64,000 nucleotides of DNA from Dictyobacter vulcani (GTDB lineage Bacteria; Chloroflexota; Ktedonobacteria; Ktedonobacterales; Ktedonobacteraceae), in contig NZ_BKZW01000002.1 of assembly GCF_008974265.1 (NCBI RefSeq), forward strand, positions 1,116,001 to 1,180,000, written 5' to 3'. Under the pieces are notes generated by a model, which was given only the letters and a program-made list of their open reading frames with translations, was not told the origin of the DNA and made no database searches. Positions 18,322 to 27,429 of the stretch are shown piece by piece (within the stretch, counting starts at the first letter, position 1; every line of letters begins with the position of its first letter). The position numbers and the translations under genes are program-made.

Positions 18322-19167
18322 TCATTTCATATAGATCAGACGACGACCATGGGATGGGAGGTAGCAGGTGAGTTCTGGATGATTGGCGCGGATATAATCG
18401 ACGAAGAAGCCGGGACGGCCGGTGTTGCCGGAGAACATTTCGTAGTGGGTGGGTATCACAGCTTTGATGCTAGCTGCGGCTGCCAGATCGGCGGCTTCGC
18501 GCTCATCCATGTTACCGACCAGTTGCTCTTGTTCGCGGAAATGGCTGCGACCGTTAATTGGTAGTAAGGCGAGATCAATCTTGAGGGCTTGCAGTCGTTC
18601 TACCAGCCCATCGAATACCAGTGTGTCGCCTGGATGATAGATGCGTACACCAGCCATTTCAATGACATACCCGAGATAGCGATATTGACCATTGCTGATG
18701 TCCTGACCAAAGCTATACGTGACGGGCGGAAAGCTGAGTCCGTGTAGAGCAGGTATAGGAAAGATTTTGATTGCTCCATTGGTAACTTCTTCATCTGGCT
18801 GTACTCCTTGCACTTGCTCAGGTCGGACGCCAGCTTTAAGTATTTGATCGATGATTGGAGCCGGGGCAATGAAGCGTGGTTGTGATGGATGATTGGCCAG
18901 GATCTCTAGTGTGGGTATGTCCAGGTGGTCGATGTGTTCATGCGTATAGAGTACCAGGTTGATTGGTGGACACTGCCCGGCTGTGAAGGGAGGTGGGACG
19001 AGACGGCCTGCCATGGGTTGCAAGAATGGATCAATCAAGATGGTGTTCGAGCTAGTTTTTAGCGCGAAGCTGGCTTGCCCTAACCACCAGAGCGCTACTG
19101 CTTCCGCTGGAAGTTGTACACTCTCTTGAATTTGTCTGGCGGTATCAATAGATGGTGTTACGACCAT
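18322..19167 (-). CDS. UlaG-like metallo-beta-lactamase-fold hydrolase
   Basis: A 281-aa metal-dependent hydrolase. Features are LWWLGQASFALKT and ILIDPF at the N-terminus, the zinc-binding motif THEHIDHLD near residue 95, GVRIYHPGDT and LLPINGR, and VIPTHYEMF near residue 250. These match the UlaG subgroup (L-ascorbate-6-phosphate lactonase and relatives). No ascorbate-utilisation genes are near, so that specific substrate should not be assumed. It is cytoplasmic. Its upstream region contains a CTAG-ended repeat starting 22 bp before the start codon, which may supply or disturb its promoter. Confidence 0.87.
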   Translation of the reverse strand: MVVTPSIDTARQIQESVQLPAEAVALWWLGQASFALKTSSNTILIDPFLQPMAGRLVPPPFTAGQCPPINLVLYTHEHIDHLDIPTLEILANHPSQPRFIAPAPIIDQILKAGVRPEQVQGVQPDEEVTNGAIKIFPIPALHGLSFPPVTYSFGQDISNGQYRYLGYVIEMAGVRIYHPGDTLVFDGLVERLQALKIDLALLPINGRSHFREQEQLVGNMDEREAADLAAAASIKAVIPTHYEMFSGNTGRPGFFVDYIRANHPELTCYLPSHGRRLIYMK

Positions 19168-19189
19168 GTATCCTATCCTTTTCTACACT

Positions 19190-19366
19190 CTAGTATTCTG
19201 TCAGACATCATGTGATGGGGAGGTGGGGATGCAAGCGAGCATGCCGGGGGCATGATCAAGCGGCGAGCCCCTTGACGGGGGGATCGGGGGTTGTGCCCCG
19301 ACATCTCCCCCGCCCGCCCGCGTAGCGGGCGCACAACTCATCATACGAAGTTTGACAATGTACTAG
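19190..19366 (-). mobile_element. CTAG-ended MITE, single copy
   Basis: A 177-bp non-coding element flanked by CTAG at both ends (19190-19193 and 19363-19366). It is the reverse complement of the tandem pair at 40539-40889. Terminal inverted repeats follow CTAGTAnnnTGTCA. Internal hairpins include GCGCCCGCTACGCGGGCG and CATGCCCCCGGCATG (as read on the minus strand). It lies upstream of the UlaG-like gene. Confidence 0.8.
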
Positions 19367-19466
19367 TTATACAAAATGGGAAGAGTCAATGTAATTATAA
19401 ACGCTATCTGCTAAAATGCCAGCTAGTGTGCAACTGAGTAGTATCTTGTAGGGAGGATAGCAGGAA

Positions 19467-19520
19467 AGCAAATTTGCAGCAAAAAAAAATCTTCAGGATA
19501 GTTCTTGCTGCAAATTTGCT
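19467..19520. terminator. 16-bp perfect inverted repeat
   Basis: AGCAAATTTGCAGCAA (19467-19482) and TTGCTGCAAATTTGCT (19505-19520) pair perfectly around a 22-nt loop that contains a run of nine A. It lies just downstream of the minus-strand gene ending at 19554 and is probably its terminator. The A/T run sits in the loop rather than after the stem, so a regulatory role is possible. Confidence 0.5.
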
Positions 19521-19553
19521 CAGGAGAGGCAATAAGAGAAAAATATTGGACTT

Positions 19554-20102
19554 CTATGCTGCGTAGGTGGGAGGATTGTGTGGATGCTTTATAGGCAGCG
19601 TTGGCATTGGGGTGGGGATGCGGTTTATTCGTGCTGGAATAAAGACATTCCCATCCGCGCTACAGTCTCTGATATAGAGGCCATAACGTCCCTCATATAG
19701 ACTGCTGCAGGTATAATATGTTACATGATCGTTATGTGTTGGAATAGTATATTGTGTGACGACCTCTGAAATCTGGCAGCGACCACCGTGGCGCACAACA
19801 CTAAACTGACGTTTGGTTCCTGTATCGATGCTGGCCTGCGTATAGGTGAGGGATGCTGGCTGGCACAGGCGATAGGCTTGCGCCAGGCACTGTTCCGAAT
19901 GATTGGCATTGACCTCCGATGGCATCTGACCGCCCATACGCACGGTGACTGTTCCGCAAGTTGAGGGGGCGCTGGCAGCTGCGACTGGCTTTGCACCGAT
20001 AATGGAGGCCCATGATAAGACCCCCGCTGTACCTATACAAAAAATTGTCAGGCAGATGGCAAGCATAATACGAGCTGGATTCATTTTTCTGTTACTTTTC
20101 AT
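19554..20102 (-). CDS. Secreted hypothetical protein, 182 aa
   Basis: An exported protein of unknown function. A basic start and hydrophobic core (IMLAICLTIFCIGTAGVLSW) followed by AKPVAAASAP form a Sec signal peptide. The mature part contains seven or so cysteines (STCGTVTV, EQCLAQAYRLC, GGRCQIS, YYTCSS, IRDCSADG), suggesting disulfides, and ends in a Pro-rich tail (PTPMPTLPIKHPHNPPT). The cysteine spacing suggests a small extracellular fold, but no family is recognised. It stands alone. Confidence 0.7.
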   Translation of the reverse strand: MKSNRKMNPARIMLAICLTIFCIGTAGVLSWASIIGAKPVAAASAPSTCGTVTVRMGGQMPSEVNANHSEQCLAQAYRLCQPASLTYTQASIDTGTKRQFSVVRHGGRCQISEVVTQYTIPTHNDHVTYYTCSSLYEGRYGLYIRDCSADGNVFIPARINRIPTPMPTLPIKHPHNPPTYAA

Positions 20103-20246
20103 GCACTGTAACCCTTTCGATTCATCTGTATTTCTAAAGCATCACAAGAAGTGCTTATGTATTTATTATACCGGTAAGGCAATATATAAATAAGCATATT
20201 TTTTTATCGATATCGGATAGTCACAATCATGTTTGTACGCAAAAAC

Positions 20247-20272
20247 AAAAGCGCCTGTTTTCAGGCGCTTTT
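20247..20272. terminator. Terminator of the methyltransferase gene
   Basis: AAAAGCGCCTG (20247-20257) and CAGGCGCTTTT (20262-20272) form a perfect 11-bp stem with a TTTT loop. It lies 32 bp downstream of the minus-strand gene that ends at 20304. Confidence 0.9.
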
Positions 20273-20303
20273 GATGCGATGAGGTATACTGTTGTGAACG
20301 TGT

Positions 20304-21347
20304 TTAGCGTGCGCGGGCGATGATGCCGTTATGGGCTTTGATCCGTCCATGTCGCAGGATCTCGAAGCCATTTTCGTACGCATAAAGTCCAAGATGTTTG
20401 ACGTCCATCAATTCTCGATACGCGAAGTTCATAATATCAGCGAATAGTGTATAGAAGATTTTGGATTGTAGCTGTGCACGTGGAGTTGTCATGATGGCAT
20501 AGCCACCGGGTTTGAGGAAGCGGCGATGCATGTCCAGTGCCAGTGGTTTGTATTCATCGGGAAAGTGCTCGATGAGTCCAATGCTGACGACGACGTCGAA
20601 TTCTTTGCCATATTTCAGATCACGAATATCCACGACTTCGAAGTCGATATTCATTTCGTCGCGATACCAGACGCGAGGAGCGCCAGTGGCAGGATCTTCG
20701 CCGAGGAACGGATAGGCTTCTGGAAATTCGCCAAAGCGGTTGGTGCGGCAGTAGTCGTCATAGTCGACCAGGACGGCGTGTCCACCGGGATACATGGCCA
20801 TCAACTGCATGGCTTCATAGCCATCGGCTGCTCCCAGGAAAAGGACTTCAGGTTTTTTGACGTCCAGACCTTCAAAGAGGGCGCGCTTCCCACGTGGATC
20901 CCAGACGGCATCCTCGACACGATGAATCTTATTCCAGACGGTTGCCTGGACAATATCTTCTACCGCTTCAAGTGCCTCATGCATTTTTAACGTCCCCAGG
21001 CTTTTCCCCAGTGTTCCAAAGGCTTCCTGACGCGTGGCCAGGGCATCCGCATCGAAAAGATTCTGGAATGAGCGGTTAAACATCTCCCACGAGGTTTGCG
21101 GGGGGAGTTGCTGATCGTGTTCTTTCTCCCAGCGCAACTTTTCTTTTGACCAGCGCTCTACACGGTAGGGGCGGCCAATTTTGTCCCAGGATACATCTTT
21201 CCAGTTGGAGATAGGATTCGCCTGATAGAAAACATCTTTACTATGCGTTGGTCTGAGGTCCATACGGTAAGTTGGGAGTAATCTGGTTGTCCCAATATCC
21301 TGTTCCGTATATGGATGGGATGCCTGCGATTTCTGATAAACGTCCAT
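20304..21347 (-). CDS. Class I SAM-dependent methyltransferase
   Basis: A 347-aa protein with a 150-residue N-terminal extension of its own (rich in Trp and charged residues, WDKIGRPYRVERWSKEKL) and a C-terminal Rossmann-type methyltransferase domain. Motif I is VLFLGAADGYEAMQL, followed by AVLVDYDDYC, DIRDLKYGKEFDVVVSIGLI then EHFPDEY, and FLKPGGYAIMTTPR. AADG replaces the common GxGxG, which is seen in some glycosylation- and lipid-associated enzymes. Substrate unknown. It is monocistronic with its own terminator. No gene is seen in the 297 bp upstream. Confidence 0.82.
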   Translation of the reverse strand: MDVYQKSQASHPYTEQDIGTTRLLPTYRMDLRPTHSKDVFYQANPISNWKDVSWDKIGRPYRVERWSKEKLRWEKEHDQQLPPQTSWEMFNRSFQNLFDADALATRQEAFGTLGKSLGTLKMHEALEAVEDIVQATVWNKIHRVEDAVWDPRGKRALFEGLDVKKPEVLFLGAADGYEAMQLMAMYPGGHAVLVDYDDYCRTNRFGEFPEAYPFLGEDPATGAPRVWYRDEMNIDFEVVDIRDLKYGKEFDVVVSIGLIEHFPDEYKPLALDMHRRFLKPGGYAIMTTPRAQLQSKIFYTLFADIMNFAYRELMDVKHLGLYAYENGFEILRHGRIKAHNGIIARAR

Positions 21348-21644
21348 TGTCTGGTCCCTTCAAAAACGGCCTTGTAGTCTGACCCTCCGATGGGCGACAT
21401 TGCCGGTCATGCGTACAATAAGAGCCAAAGATCCATCAATTTCTGTCTTTCATACCTCTGCGCTACCACTTTACTCACCCTAAAAATAATCTGGATAGCA
21501 GTAAATACTCTTGATTTGAAGTATGCTTGACCCTCAATCTATTGTCAAGTGCCACCCTTAGCAGGAGTGCAAGTCAGCGGTGTGCAATGATACAATACAT
21601 CTACCTGTTTTTCTTTTTGATTAGCCAGAAATGATAATTATGCT

Positions 21645-21959
21645 ATGGTTGCCAGCTTGTATTATGTGTATATAGTGCGCTGTAATGATACTACTCTCTA
21701 TACGGGCTACACGACTAATGTTGAGCGTCGGGTGGCGCTGCATAACGCCGGGAAGGGCGCCCGCTATACACGGGCACGGCTGCCTGTGGTATTGATGGTA
21801 AGCTGGCAGTTTGCTACCAAAGGAGAGGCTCTGCGTACCGAATATGCTCTGAAACGCCTTCCACGTGCTCAAAAACTGCGTCTGCTGGAAAATCCCACAC
21901 TGCTTGCTCAGTTGGTTACTGTGACAGATCAGGATGGGGATGCGCGTAATATTATGTAA
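21645..21959 (+). CDS. GIY-YIG nuclease family protein (UPF0213 type)
   Basis: A 104-aa single-domain protein. It shows YYVYIVRCNDTTLYTGYT, the GIY-YIG variant motif (YVYIV and YTGYT), and the conserved Arg in NVERRVALHN, then AGKGARYTRARLPV and the Glu-containing ALRTEYALKRL. Members such as E. coli YhbQ are putative DNA-repair or recombination endonucleases. Its length is normal for the family. It is transcribed alone ahead of the P450 gene. Confidence 0.88.
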   Translation: MVASLYYVYIVRCNDTTLYTGYTTNVERRVALHNAGKGARYTRARLPVVLMVSWQFATKGEALRTEYALKRLPRAQKLRLLENPTLLAQLVTVTDQDGDARNIM

Positions 21960-22163
21960 TATTATAAGGAACTCAACGTAGCGGCCGCCTGATGGCTGCT
22001 ACCAGTGACATATCCGAGCAAGCAACGCCAACCACGTTACGGCTGGTGTCCATCAGTTTCTGCTCACCCCCTTTTTTGCGTATCCGGTCAATTGGTGGGT
22101 ACAATAGTAGCGAGTGGGGTTTGTGTTTATTATTACCCATCTGGAGATAGAAAGGTTGGCTGT

Positions 22164-23378
22164 ATGCAGCTTCCATCTTTTGTAGCTGATTTTACGTTGC
22201 CGCCAATGGTCTGGCATGAGCAGATGCTCGAGTGGTGCAGTACGATGCGGGCAACCGAGCCTGTGAGCTATGACGAGCGGAATGGCCAGTGGCGCATTTT
22301 TCGCTATGCCGATCATCTGCGTGTGCAGAATGACTATGCTACTTTCTCTTCGGCCCCGGGTGCGCAGGAAAATCAGGAGTCGGGGCGTAGCATCCTTGCT
22401 ATGGATCCCCCGCGCCATCGGCAATTACGCTCCCTGGTTACGTCGGCTTTTTCTGCCCGCACGATTGCCGGGTTGGCACCACGGATTGAGCAACTGGCTG
22501 TAGAACTGGTCACGTCGCATCTGGCGCGTGGTGAGCTGGATGTGGTCACGGATCTGGCGGTACCATTGCCGATTCTGGTGATTGCTGATATGCTGGGTTT
22601 TCCTCGTCATAACTGGGCGGCCGTCAAAAAGTGGTCCGATTCGCTGGTGGCGAATTTCTCTGAGGATGAGGCTGAACAGGATGCAAGCACATCTGATCTG
22701 GCGATTAGCATGTTTGAAACGATTGCTCGTACGATCGATGCGCGTCGGCGCTCACCCCGGGAAGATATTTTGAGTCTGTTACTGGCGGCTGAGGTAGATG
22801 GTAAACATTTAAGTGATGATGATCTCTATATTTTTATTGTGACGCTGCTGGTGGCGGGCAATATTACCACCACTCAGTTAATCGGGAATGCTTTTCTCTG
22901 TTTTGAGCGTTATCCCGAAGCCTGGCAGCAACTGCGGCAGGATCCCACGCTGGTTCCGAGCGCGCTTGAAGAGGTCCTGCGTTATCTACCACCCAATCGT
23001 GGCACAGGTGGCGACCGTGTGATTATTGGTGGCCGTATCGCAACCAGTGATGTGCTGCTGGGAGATCAGCAGATCCATAAAGGTGATATTGTGCAGGTTA
23101 CGACAATCTCCGCTAATTTTGATGAGGAGCAATTTCCTGATCCTTTGAAGTTTGATATTCAACGCACACCCAATCGACATCTCTCTTTTGGACATGGCAT
23201 TCATTTTTGTCTGGGGGCGCCACTGGCCCGTCTGGAGGCAAAGATTGCCATCGAAACCATGTTGCGGTTGATACCTGAATGGCGGCCAGGAGATCAAACG
23301 GCTGTGCAGCAAATCAGGAATCACGTTGTCTTTGGGACGAAAAGTTTTCCAATTCAGTTTGAGCGTCGACTACGATAG
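22164..23378 (+). CDS. Cytochrome P450
   Basis: An intact 404-aa soluble P450. Motifs in order are MDPPRHRQLRSLVTSAFSAR (C-helix), LLVAGNITTTQLIGN (I-helix; Asn replaces the usual acidic residue beside the oxygen-activating Thr), EEVLRYLPPNRG (ExxR), FDIQRTPNRHLSFG, and HGIHFCLGAPLARLE with the heme-ligating C349. ATG 22164 is supported by AAAGG about 8 nt upstream; longer in-frame versions start in non-conserved sequence. It is only partly similar to the P450 at 10570. It lies 18 bp ahead of threonine synthase and could share its transcript. Confidence 0.9.
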   Translation: MQLPSFVADFTLPPMVWHEQMLEWCSTMRATEPVSYDERNGQWRIFRYADHLRVQNDYATFSSAPGAQENQESGRSILAMDPPRHRQLRSLVTSAFSARTIAGLAPRIEQLAVELVTSHLARGELDVVTDLAVPLPILVIADMLGFPRHNWAAVKKWSDSLVANFSEDEAEQDASTSDLAISMFETIARTIDARRRSPREDILSLLLAAEVDGKHLSDDDLYIFIVTLLVAGNITTTQLIGNAFLCFERYPEAWQQLRQDPTLVPSALEEVLRYLPPNRGTGGDRVIIGGRIATSDVLLGDQQIHKGDIVQVTTISANFDEEQFPDPLKFDIQRTPNRHLSFGHGIHFCLGAPLARLEAKIAIETMLRLIPEWRPGDQTAVQQIRNHVVFGTKSFPIQFERRLR

Positions 23379-23396
23379 TTTTTTTATCTAGATAAG

Positions 23397-24616
23397 GTGT
23401 ATCCATTGGCTTTTAGCTTTCTTCAACATCTGGAATGTCCTCGTTGTCATGCGATCTACAATGCAGATGAGCAGGCACATTTATGCTCGTGTGGCTCACC
23501 GCTACTGGTGCGCTATGATCTGGCGGCCGTCAAGCAATACTTGAATAAAGAGATGCTGCAAAGTCGGCCAGCAGATCTCTGGCGCTATCATGAGCTGTTA
23601 CCGGTGCGCGCTCCTGAATATGTGGTATCCCTGGGAGAAGGGATGACGCCGTTACTCCCTCTGCGTCGGCTTGGTCAGGCGTTGCAGTTAGAGCAATTGT
23701 ATGTCAAAGACGAGGGGTTATTCCGACAGGATCCTTCAAGGCGCGTGGCGCGGCTGTTGGTGTTTCGCGGGCCAAAGAACTGGGTGTCAAAGTGCTGGTA
23801 ATGCCCACCAATGGCAATGGCGGTGGTGCCTGGGCTACCTATGCGGCCCGAGCCGGCCTGGAAGCTTTTGTCGTCATGCCCGAGGGCGCACCAGTGATTA
23901 CGCGTAACGAGTGCGCGATTAGCGGTGCGCATCTGTACCTGGTCAATGGTTTAATCAGCGATGCGGGCGCGATCGTGGGCCGGGCGGTGAAGTCCCATGG
24001 CTGGTATGACGCCTCGACCTTGAAAGAGCCCTATCGCATTGAAGGGAAAAAGACGATGGGCTACGAGATTGCCGAGCAGTTTCAGTGGGAGGTGCCGGAT
24101 GTGATTATTTATCCAACCGGCGGTGGTGTTGGGATCATCGGCATCTATAAGGCGCTGCTGGAACTCCAACAGCTTGGCTGGATTGGTAAGCGCCTGCCGC
24201 GCCTGGTGGCGGTGCAGGCCAGCGGCTGCGCTCCGATTGTAAAGGCCTGGCAGGAAGGGAAAACCGTTTCCGAACACTGGAAGGATTCCCGTACCATCGC
24301 TTTTGGGATTAATGTGCCTAAAGCGCTTGGTGATTTCCTGGTACTGGAGGCTGTGCGCAATACTGATGGCTGTGCACTGGCTGTAGACGATGCTGAGCTG
24401 TTGCAGGCCCAGACCGAACTTGCCAGTCAGGAAGGACTCTTTGTTTGTCCTGAGGGTGCGGCCACGCTGGTAGCTGCCCGTCAACTGCGTGCGAGTGGCT
24501 GGATCAAGTCCAATGAGCGGGTGGTATTGTTGAATACTGGTAGCGGTATCAAATATCCCGACACCGTCCAGGTCTCAGTTCCCCTCCTGCAACCCCAGGA
24601 CGAACTGCCCGCATAA
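23397..24616 (+). CDS. thrC: Threonine synthase (frameshifted)
   Basis: A PLP enzyme converting O-phosphohomoserine to threonine, 406 aa after repair. The N-terminus has a zinc-ribbon-like ECPRCHAIYN and HLCSCGSP, as in thermophile-type enzymes. Then come SLGEGMTPLLPLRRLG, the PLP-lysine motif TGSFKARG (seen only in the repaired frame), MPTNGNGGGAWATYAARAGL, the phosphate-binding PTGGGVGIIG and the C-terminal PEGAATLVAA. One base is missing in or just after the GGGG run at 23714-23717. The start codon appears to be GTG at 23397 with a weak ribosome site, so translation may depend on the P450 upstream. Confidence 0.87.
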
Positions 24617-24636
24617 CCAAAATCAACCGTCGCAGT

Positions 24637-24710
24637 GGCAGCGCTCGTGGCTGCCCCTTCTCCACGTATAAATAAGCCGCCTGTCTACTTGTACGTGGAG
24701 CGGGGGCAGC
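24637..24710. repeat. Double hairpin sharing end motif with the large palindromic repeat
   Basis: GCTGCCCCTTCTCCACGTA (24650-24668) and TACGTGGAGCGGGGGCAGC (24692-24710) pair at 17 of 19 positions around a 23-nt loop; a smaller hairpin GGCAGC/GCTGCC precedes it at 24637-24655. The CTCCACGTA/TACGTGGAG arms are the same as the ends of the 30-bp inverted repeat in copies A and B. It lies between convergent genes and may serve as a terminator. Confidence 0.55.
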
Positions 24711-24719
24711 GATGTTTGC

Positions 24720-25682
24720 TCAGGCTTGAGTGGTCAGGAAATGCTCTACTTCTGTTCGGGTGGGCGGGTCTGCTCCTTCGCGCTGGCAATTGAGCGCGGC
24801 AGAGGCGGCGGCGAAGCGTAGCATGCTGTTTACTTTGTCATCGCTGATGCTCGCCAGCTCGGCATGCGTCAGGATCTGCTGGTCGGCCAGATAGGTGAGC
24901 AGGCCGGCGCAGAAGGTATCGCCCGCTCCGATCGTATCTACAATATCAACATGGAAGCCTGGAATATGGATGGGTTTGCTACTACCTTTGTGAAGGGCGA
25001 TGGCTCCTTTATCTCCACGCGTGATCACTACCAGGGCCGGACCCTGCTGAGCGAACTGGCGTAGTGCGTCCGTGACGGATTCACCGGGCCTTAACCACTC
25101 CAGGTCGGCGTCGCTGAGCTTTAAGAGATCGGTCTGTGCGATCATATCATGTAGCAGCGTACGATACCTGGACTCATCTTTGACCAGGTGCGGGCGCAGG
25201 TTCGGATCAAGTGAGAGCAGGGCCTTTCCTTTCAGTCCTTGAAACGTGCGTTTAATTGTCTCTGGTGTTGTGCCTCGTAGCAGGCTGATGGAGCCCGTGT
25301 GTAATATTTTGGTCTCAGTAAATAAGCTGGCGGGAATATCCTGCATCGTCATCAGCGTGTCGGCTGTGCCATCACCATAGAAATCAAATGAGGCCTGTCC
25401 TGCCTCCATAGCCACAAAGGCCAGTGTGCTATGGCCTTCGACCGTGCTCAGGAAACGGGTATCAATACCGTTTTGCTCTATATACTTATGCAAAGTGCGG
25501 CCAAAATAATCCTTTGCGATCTTACAGGCAAAGGCAGTGGGCTGGCCCAGGCGGGACACGCCAACGGCAACATTCAGGATTGAGCCCGCTGGATACATAC
25601 GAAACTCATTGCTCTGGCCCCCATTTTTGCCGGGCAGAAAATCGATCAAGCATTCTCCCATGCACGTAATCAGTGTTCTCAT
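24720..25682 (-). CDS. PfkB-family carbohydrate kinase (fructokinase-like)
   Basis: A 320-aa sugar kinase of the ribokinase/PfkB superfamily. It begins ITCMGECLIDFLPG, with the N-terminal substrate motif AGSILNVAVGVSRLGQPTAF (PfkB signature 1), SLDPNLRPHLVKDE, KLSDADLEWL, and the catalytic C-terminal signature DTIGAGDTFCAGLL with the base Asp. These features suit a fructokinase, but sugar specificity is not proven. It is cytoplasmic and monocistronic, convergent with threonine synthase. Confidence 0.88.
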   Translation of the reverse strand: MRTLITCMGECLIDFLPGKNGGQSNEFRMYPAGSILNVAVGVSRLGQPTAFACKIAKDYFGRTLHKYIEQNGIDTRFLSTVEGHSTLAFVAMEAGQASFDFYGDGTADTLMTMQDIPASLFTETKILHTGSISLLRGTTPETIKRTFQGLKGKALLSLDPNLRPHLVKDESRYRTLLHDMIAQTDLLKLSDADLEWLRPGESVTDALRQFAQQGPALVVITRGDKGAIALHKGSSKPIHIPGFHVDIVDTIGAGDTFCAGLLTYLADQQILTHAELASISDDKVNSMLRFAAASAALNCQREGADPPTRTEVEHFLTTQA

Positions 25683-25878
25683 CGAAATATCCTTCTAGCG
25701 TTAGTGTCATTGCTCTGAATGAAATGAAGAATGTGGCTTCCAGTGCCCATTCTTGTCGAGCAGCTATTTTCTTCTCCTACTATAACATTGCGATCACCTG
25801 AAATGATACTTGCCAGCAGTTCGTTACTTCCTGCTTGCTTTCAGATTGCAATTACACATAGATTGTGGTCTCAATTCT

Positions 25879-27267
25879 TTATACTATTTCGTCACGCATG
25901 CGCTCTAATAGTGTCTGCAGATTATAAGGAATCCCATGCCGCATCTCCCATCTGGCCTCTAGTTTTGGGATGATCAGTGATGCATAGAGGGTGGCAAGAT
26001 AGAGGGGCGCCAGTTTTTGGGCCAGCTCAAAGATTGCAATTAATTGCTCTCTGGGAGCATAGTCTTCCCAGGGTTGCAGATATACATCCCGTAAACGCTG
26101 TCTGATTGATGTCTCCCCAGCCCATTGCGCTTCAAGGCCCAGTAGAAAGGGATAGAAACTGAAAAAAGGATGGGTAATACAGCTATCTGTCCAATCGAAG
26201 AATAGTGGACCCGTTGCTGTGAGTGCGATATTGCCGGTGTGGAAATCGCCATGCTCAAGAGAGCAGGGAACAGGCCCGTCGGCCAGTTGCAGGCACATTG
26301 AACGGAGATGTGGTACCAGTGCGTGCAGGCGGATGACATCTTTTTCGGCTAGACCAGGAAAGGCATTCATCATGAGCGAAGGAGTATCTTCGAGCATATC
26401 CTCAAGCTGCTCTGCAAGGGCTTCAGGAGGTAGATAAGGGCAACCGAGCTCGTGTAGACGTTGGTTCTGCTCAACCTGCTCAACCTGAAGTACTGCATAG
26501 CGCCGCAGTGCTTCTTCAAGCTCGCCGATGTTCTCACTCTGACTCAGCAACGTGCCACCAAAATCTTGCATCAACATCCAGCGTTGTTCTCTATCAACTG
26601 CCATCAGTACTGGCATAGATGATGGATATCCAGGTGCTAAAGTGGCTAAAATCGCCAATTCATGGGCAAAGAATGTCGGTAATGCTTTAAAGTAAATTAT
26701 TCCTGTTGTTGTTGAAATACGCAATAGATATCCGCGCTCACCTACTCTGAGTTGCTCTGGTGCGGCCACCACGCGAGATCCCCGGTGTTCCAGTTGTTTC
26801 TCAATCCAGCTGATGACGCTGGCAAACCAATCAGGATTGTACCAGGGGATAGGTTGTGGGCTGGCAGAAGATGTGTTCAGGTTAGCCAGCCATTGTTCAA
26901 TATTTGAGTGTTGTTCAGTCGGTACTGTGATGGTATGGAAAAGTTCTCTGGCAGCAATCCAGCGGATTGATTTTGCGATCATACCAGCAGAGGTATGCAG
27001 TTGCATGATATAGACTCTGGAAAAGCATCTGTTTTCTCGATTGTAGGTGTCAGAGAGACAACGCATGGTGGTTAGTTCTCCACCTATCTGGTGACTCATG
27101 GCTTGATTGACGGTAGTGACATCCGCCCAGTGTACATACTCTGTCGCCTGCCATGCTACGTGCGGAAGCGTGAGGTGTCCCTGCTCTCCGACTAAGAGAA
27201 TGTGCTTTTCGGTGGGATGTATGATGATGCCTGTCGCATGATAAGAAAAATGGGATGTAGAAGCCAT
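25879..27267 (-). CDS. Nudix-like / APH-fold phosphotransferase fusion
   Basis: A 462-aa two-part protein. Residues 1-140 look like a degenerate Nudix domain (ATGIIIHPTEKHILLVGEQG, LTLPHVAW) in which the Nudix box REUXEE is not recognisable. Residues 165-462 are an aminoglycoside-phosphotransferase-type kinase: YLLRISTTTGIIYFKAL, WMLMQDFGG, the catalytic loop SLEHGDFHTGNIAL, and FFDWTDSCITHPFF with the metal-binding Asp. The kinase half looks intact. The fusion suggests a small-molecule phosphotransferase with an N-terminal recognition module. It is transcribed alone with a terminator of the preceding gene just upstream. Confidence 0.75.
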   Translation of the reverse strand: MASTSHFSYHATGIIIHPTEKHILLVGEQGHLTLPHVAWQATEYVHWADVTTVNQAMSHQIGGELTTMRCLSDTYNRENRCFSRVYIMQLHTSAGMIAKSIRWIAARELFHTITVPTEQHSNIEQWLANLNTSSASPQPIPWYNPDWFASVISWIEKQLEHRGSRVVAAPEQLRVGERGYLLRISTTTGIIYFKALPTFFAHELAILATLAPGYPSSMPVLMAVDREQRWMLMQDFGGTLLSQSENIGELEEALRRYAVLQVEQVEQNQRLHELGCPYLPPEALAEQLEDMLEDTPSLMMNAFPGLAEKDVIRLHALVPHLRSMCLQLADGPVPCSLEHGDFHTGNIALTATGPLFFDWTDSCITHPFFSFYPFLLGLEAQWAGETSIRQRLRDVYLQPWEDYAPREQLIAIFELAQKLAPLYLATLYASLIIPKLEARWEMRHGIPYNLQTLLERMRDEIV

Positions 27268-27360
27268 AATATATTCATCTCCATCTGCAAAAATATCTTT
27301 CAGAGTATACCATACTCATCTGCTAGAGATGGAATAACTGTGTAGATTAATATGAATAAA

Positions 27361-27396
27361 AAGAAGGAGAGCTATTTACATATAGCTCCCCTTCTT
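27361..27396 (-). terminator. Terminator of the repeat surface protein gene
   Basis: AAGAAGGAGAGCTA (27361-27374) pairs with TAGCTCCCCTTCTT (27383-27396) with one mismatch. It lies 34 bp beyond the stop of the surface protein gene ending at 27430. Confidence 0.8.
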
Positions 27397-27429
27397 GCTT
27401 TTGACTAATGTAAGGTGAACACAATCACC

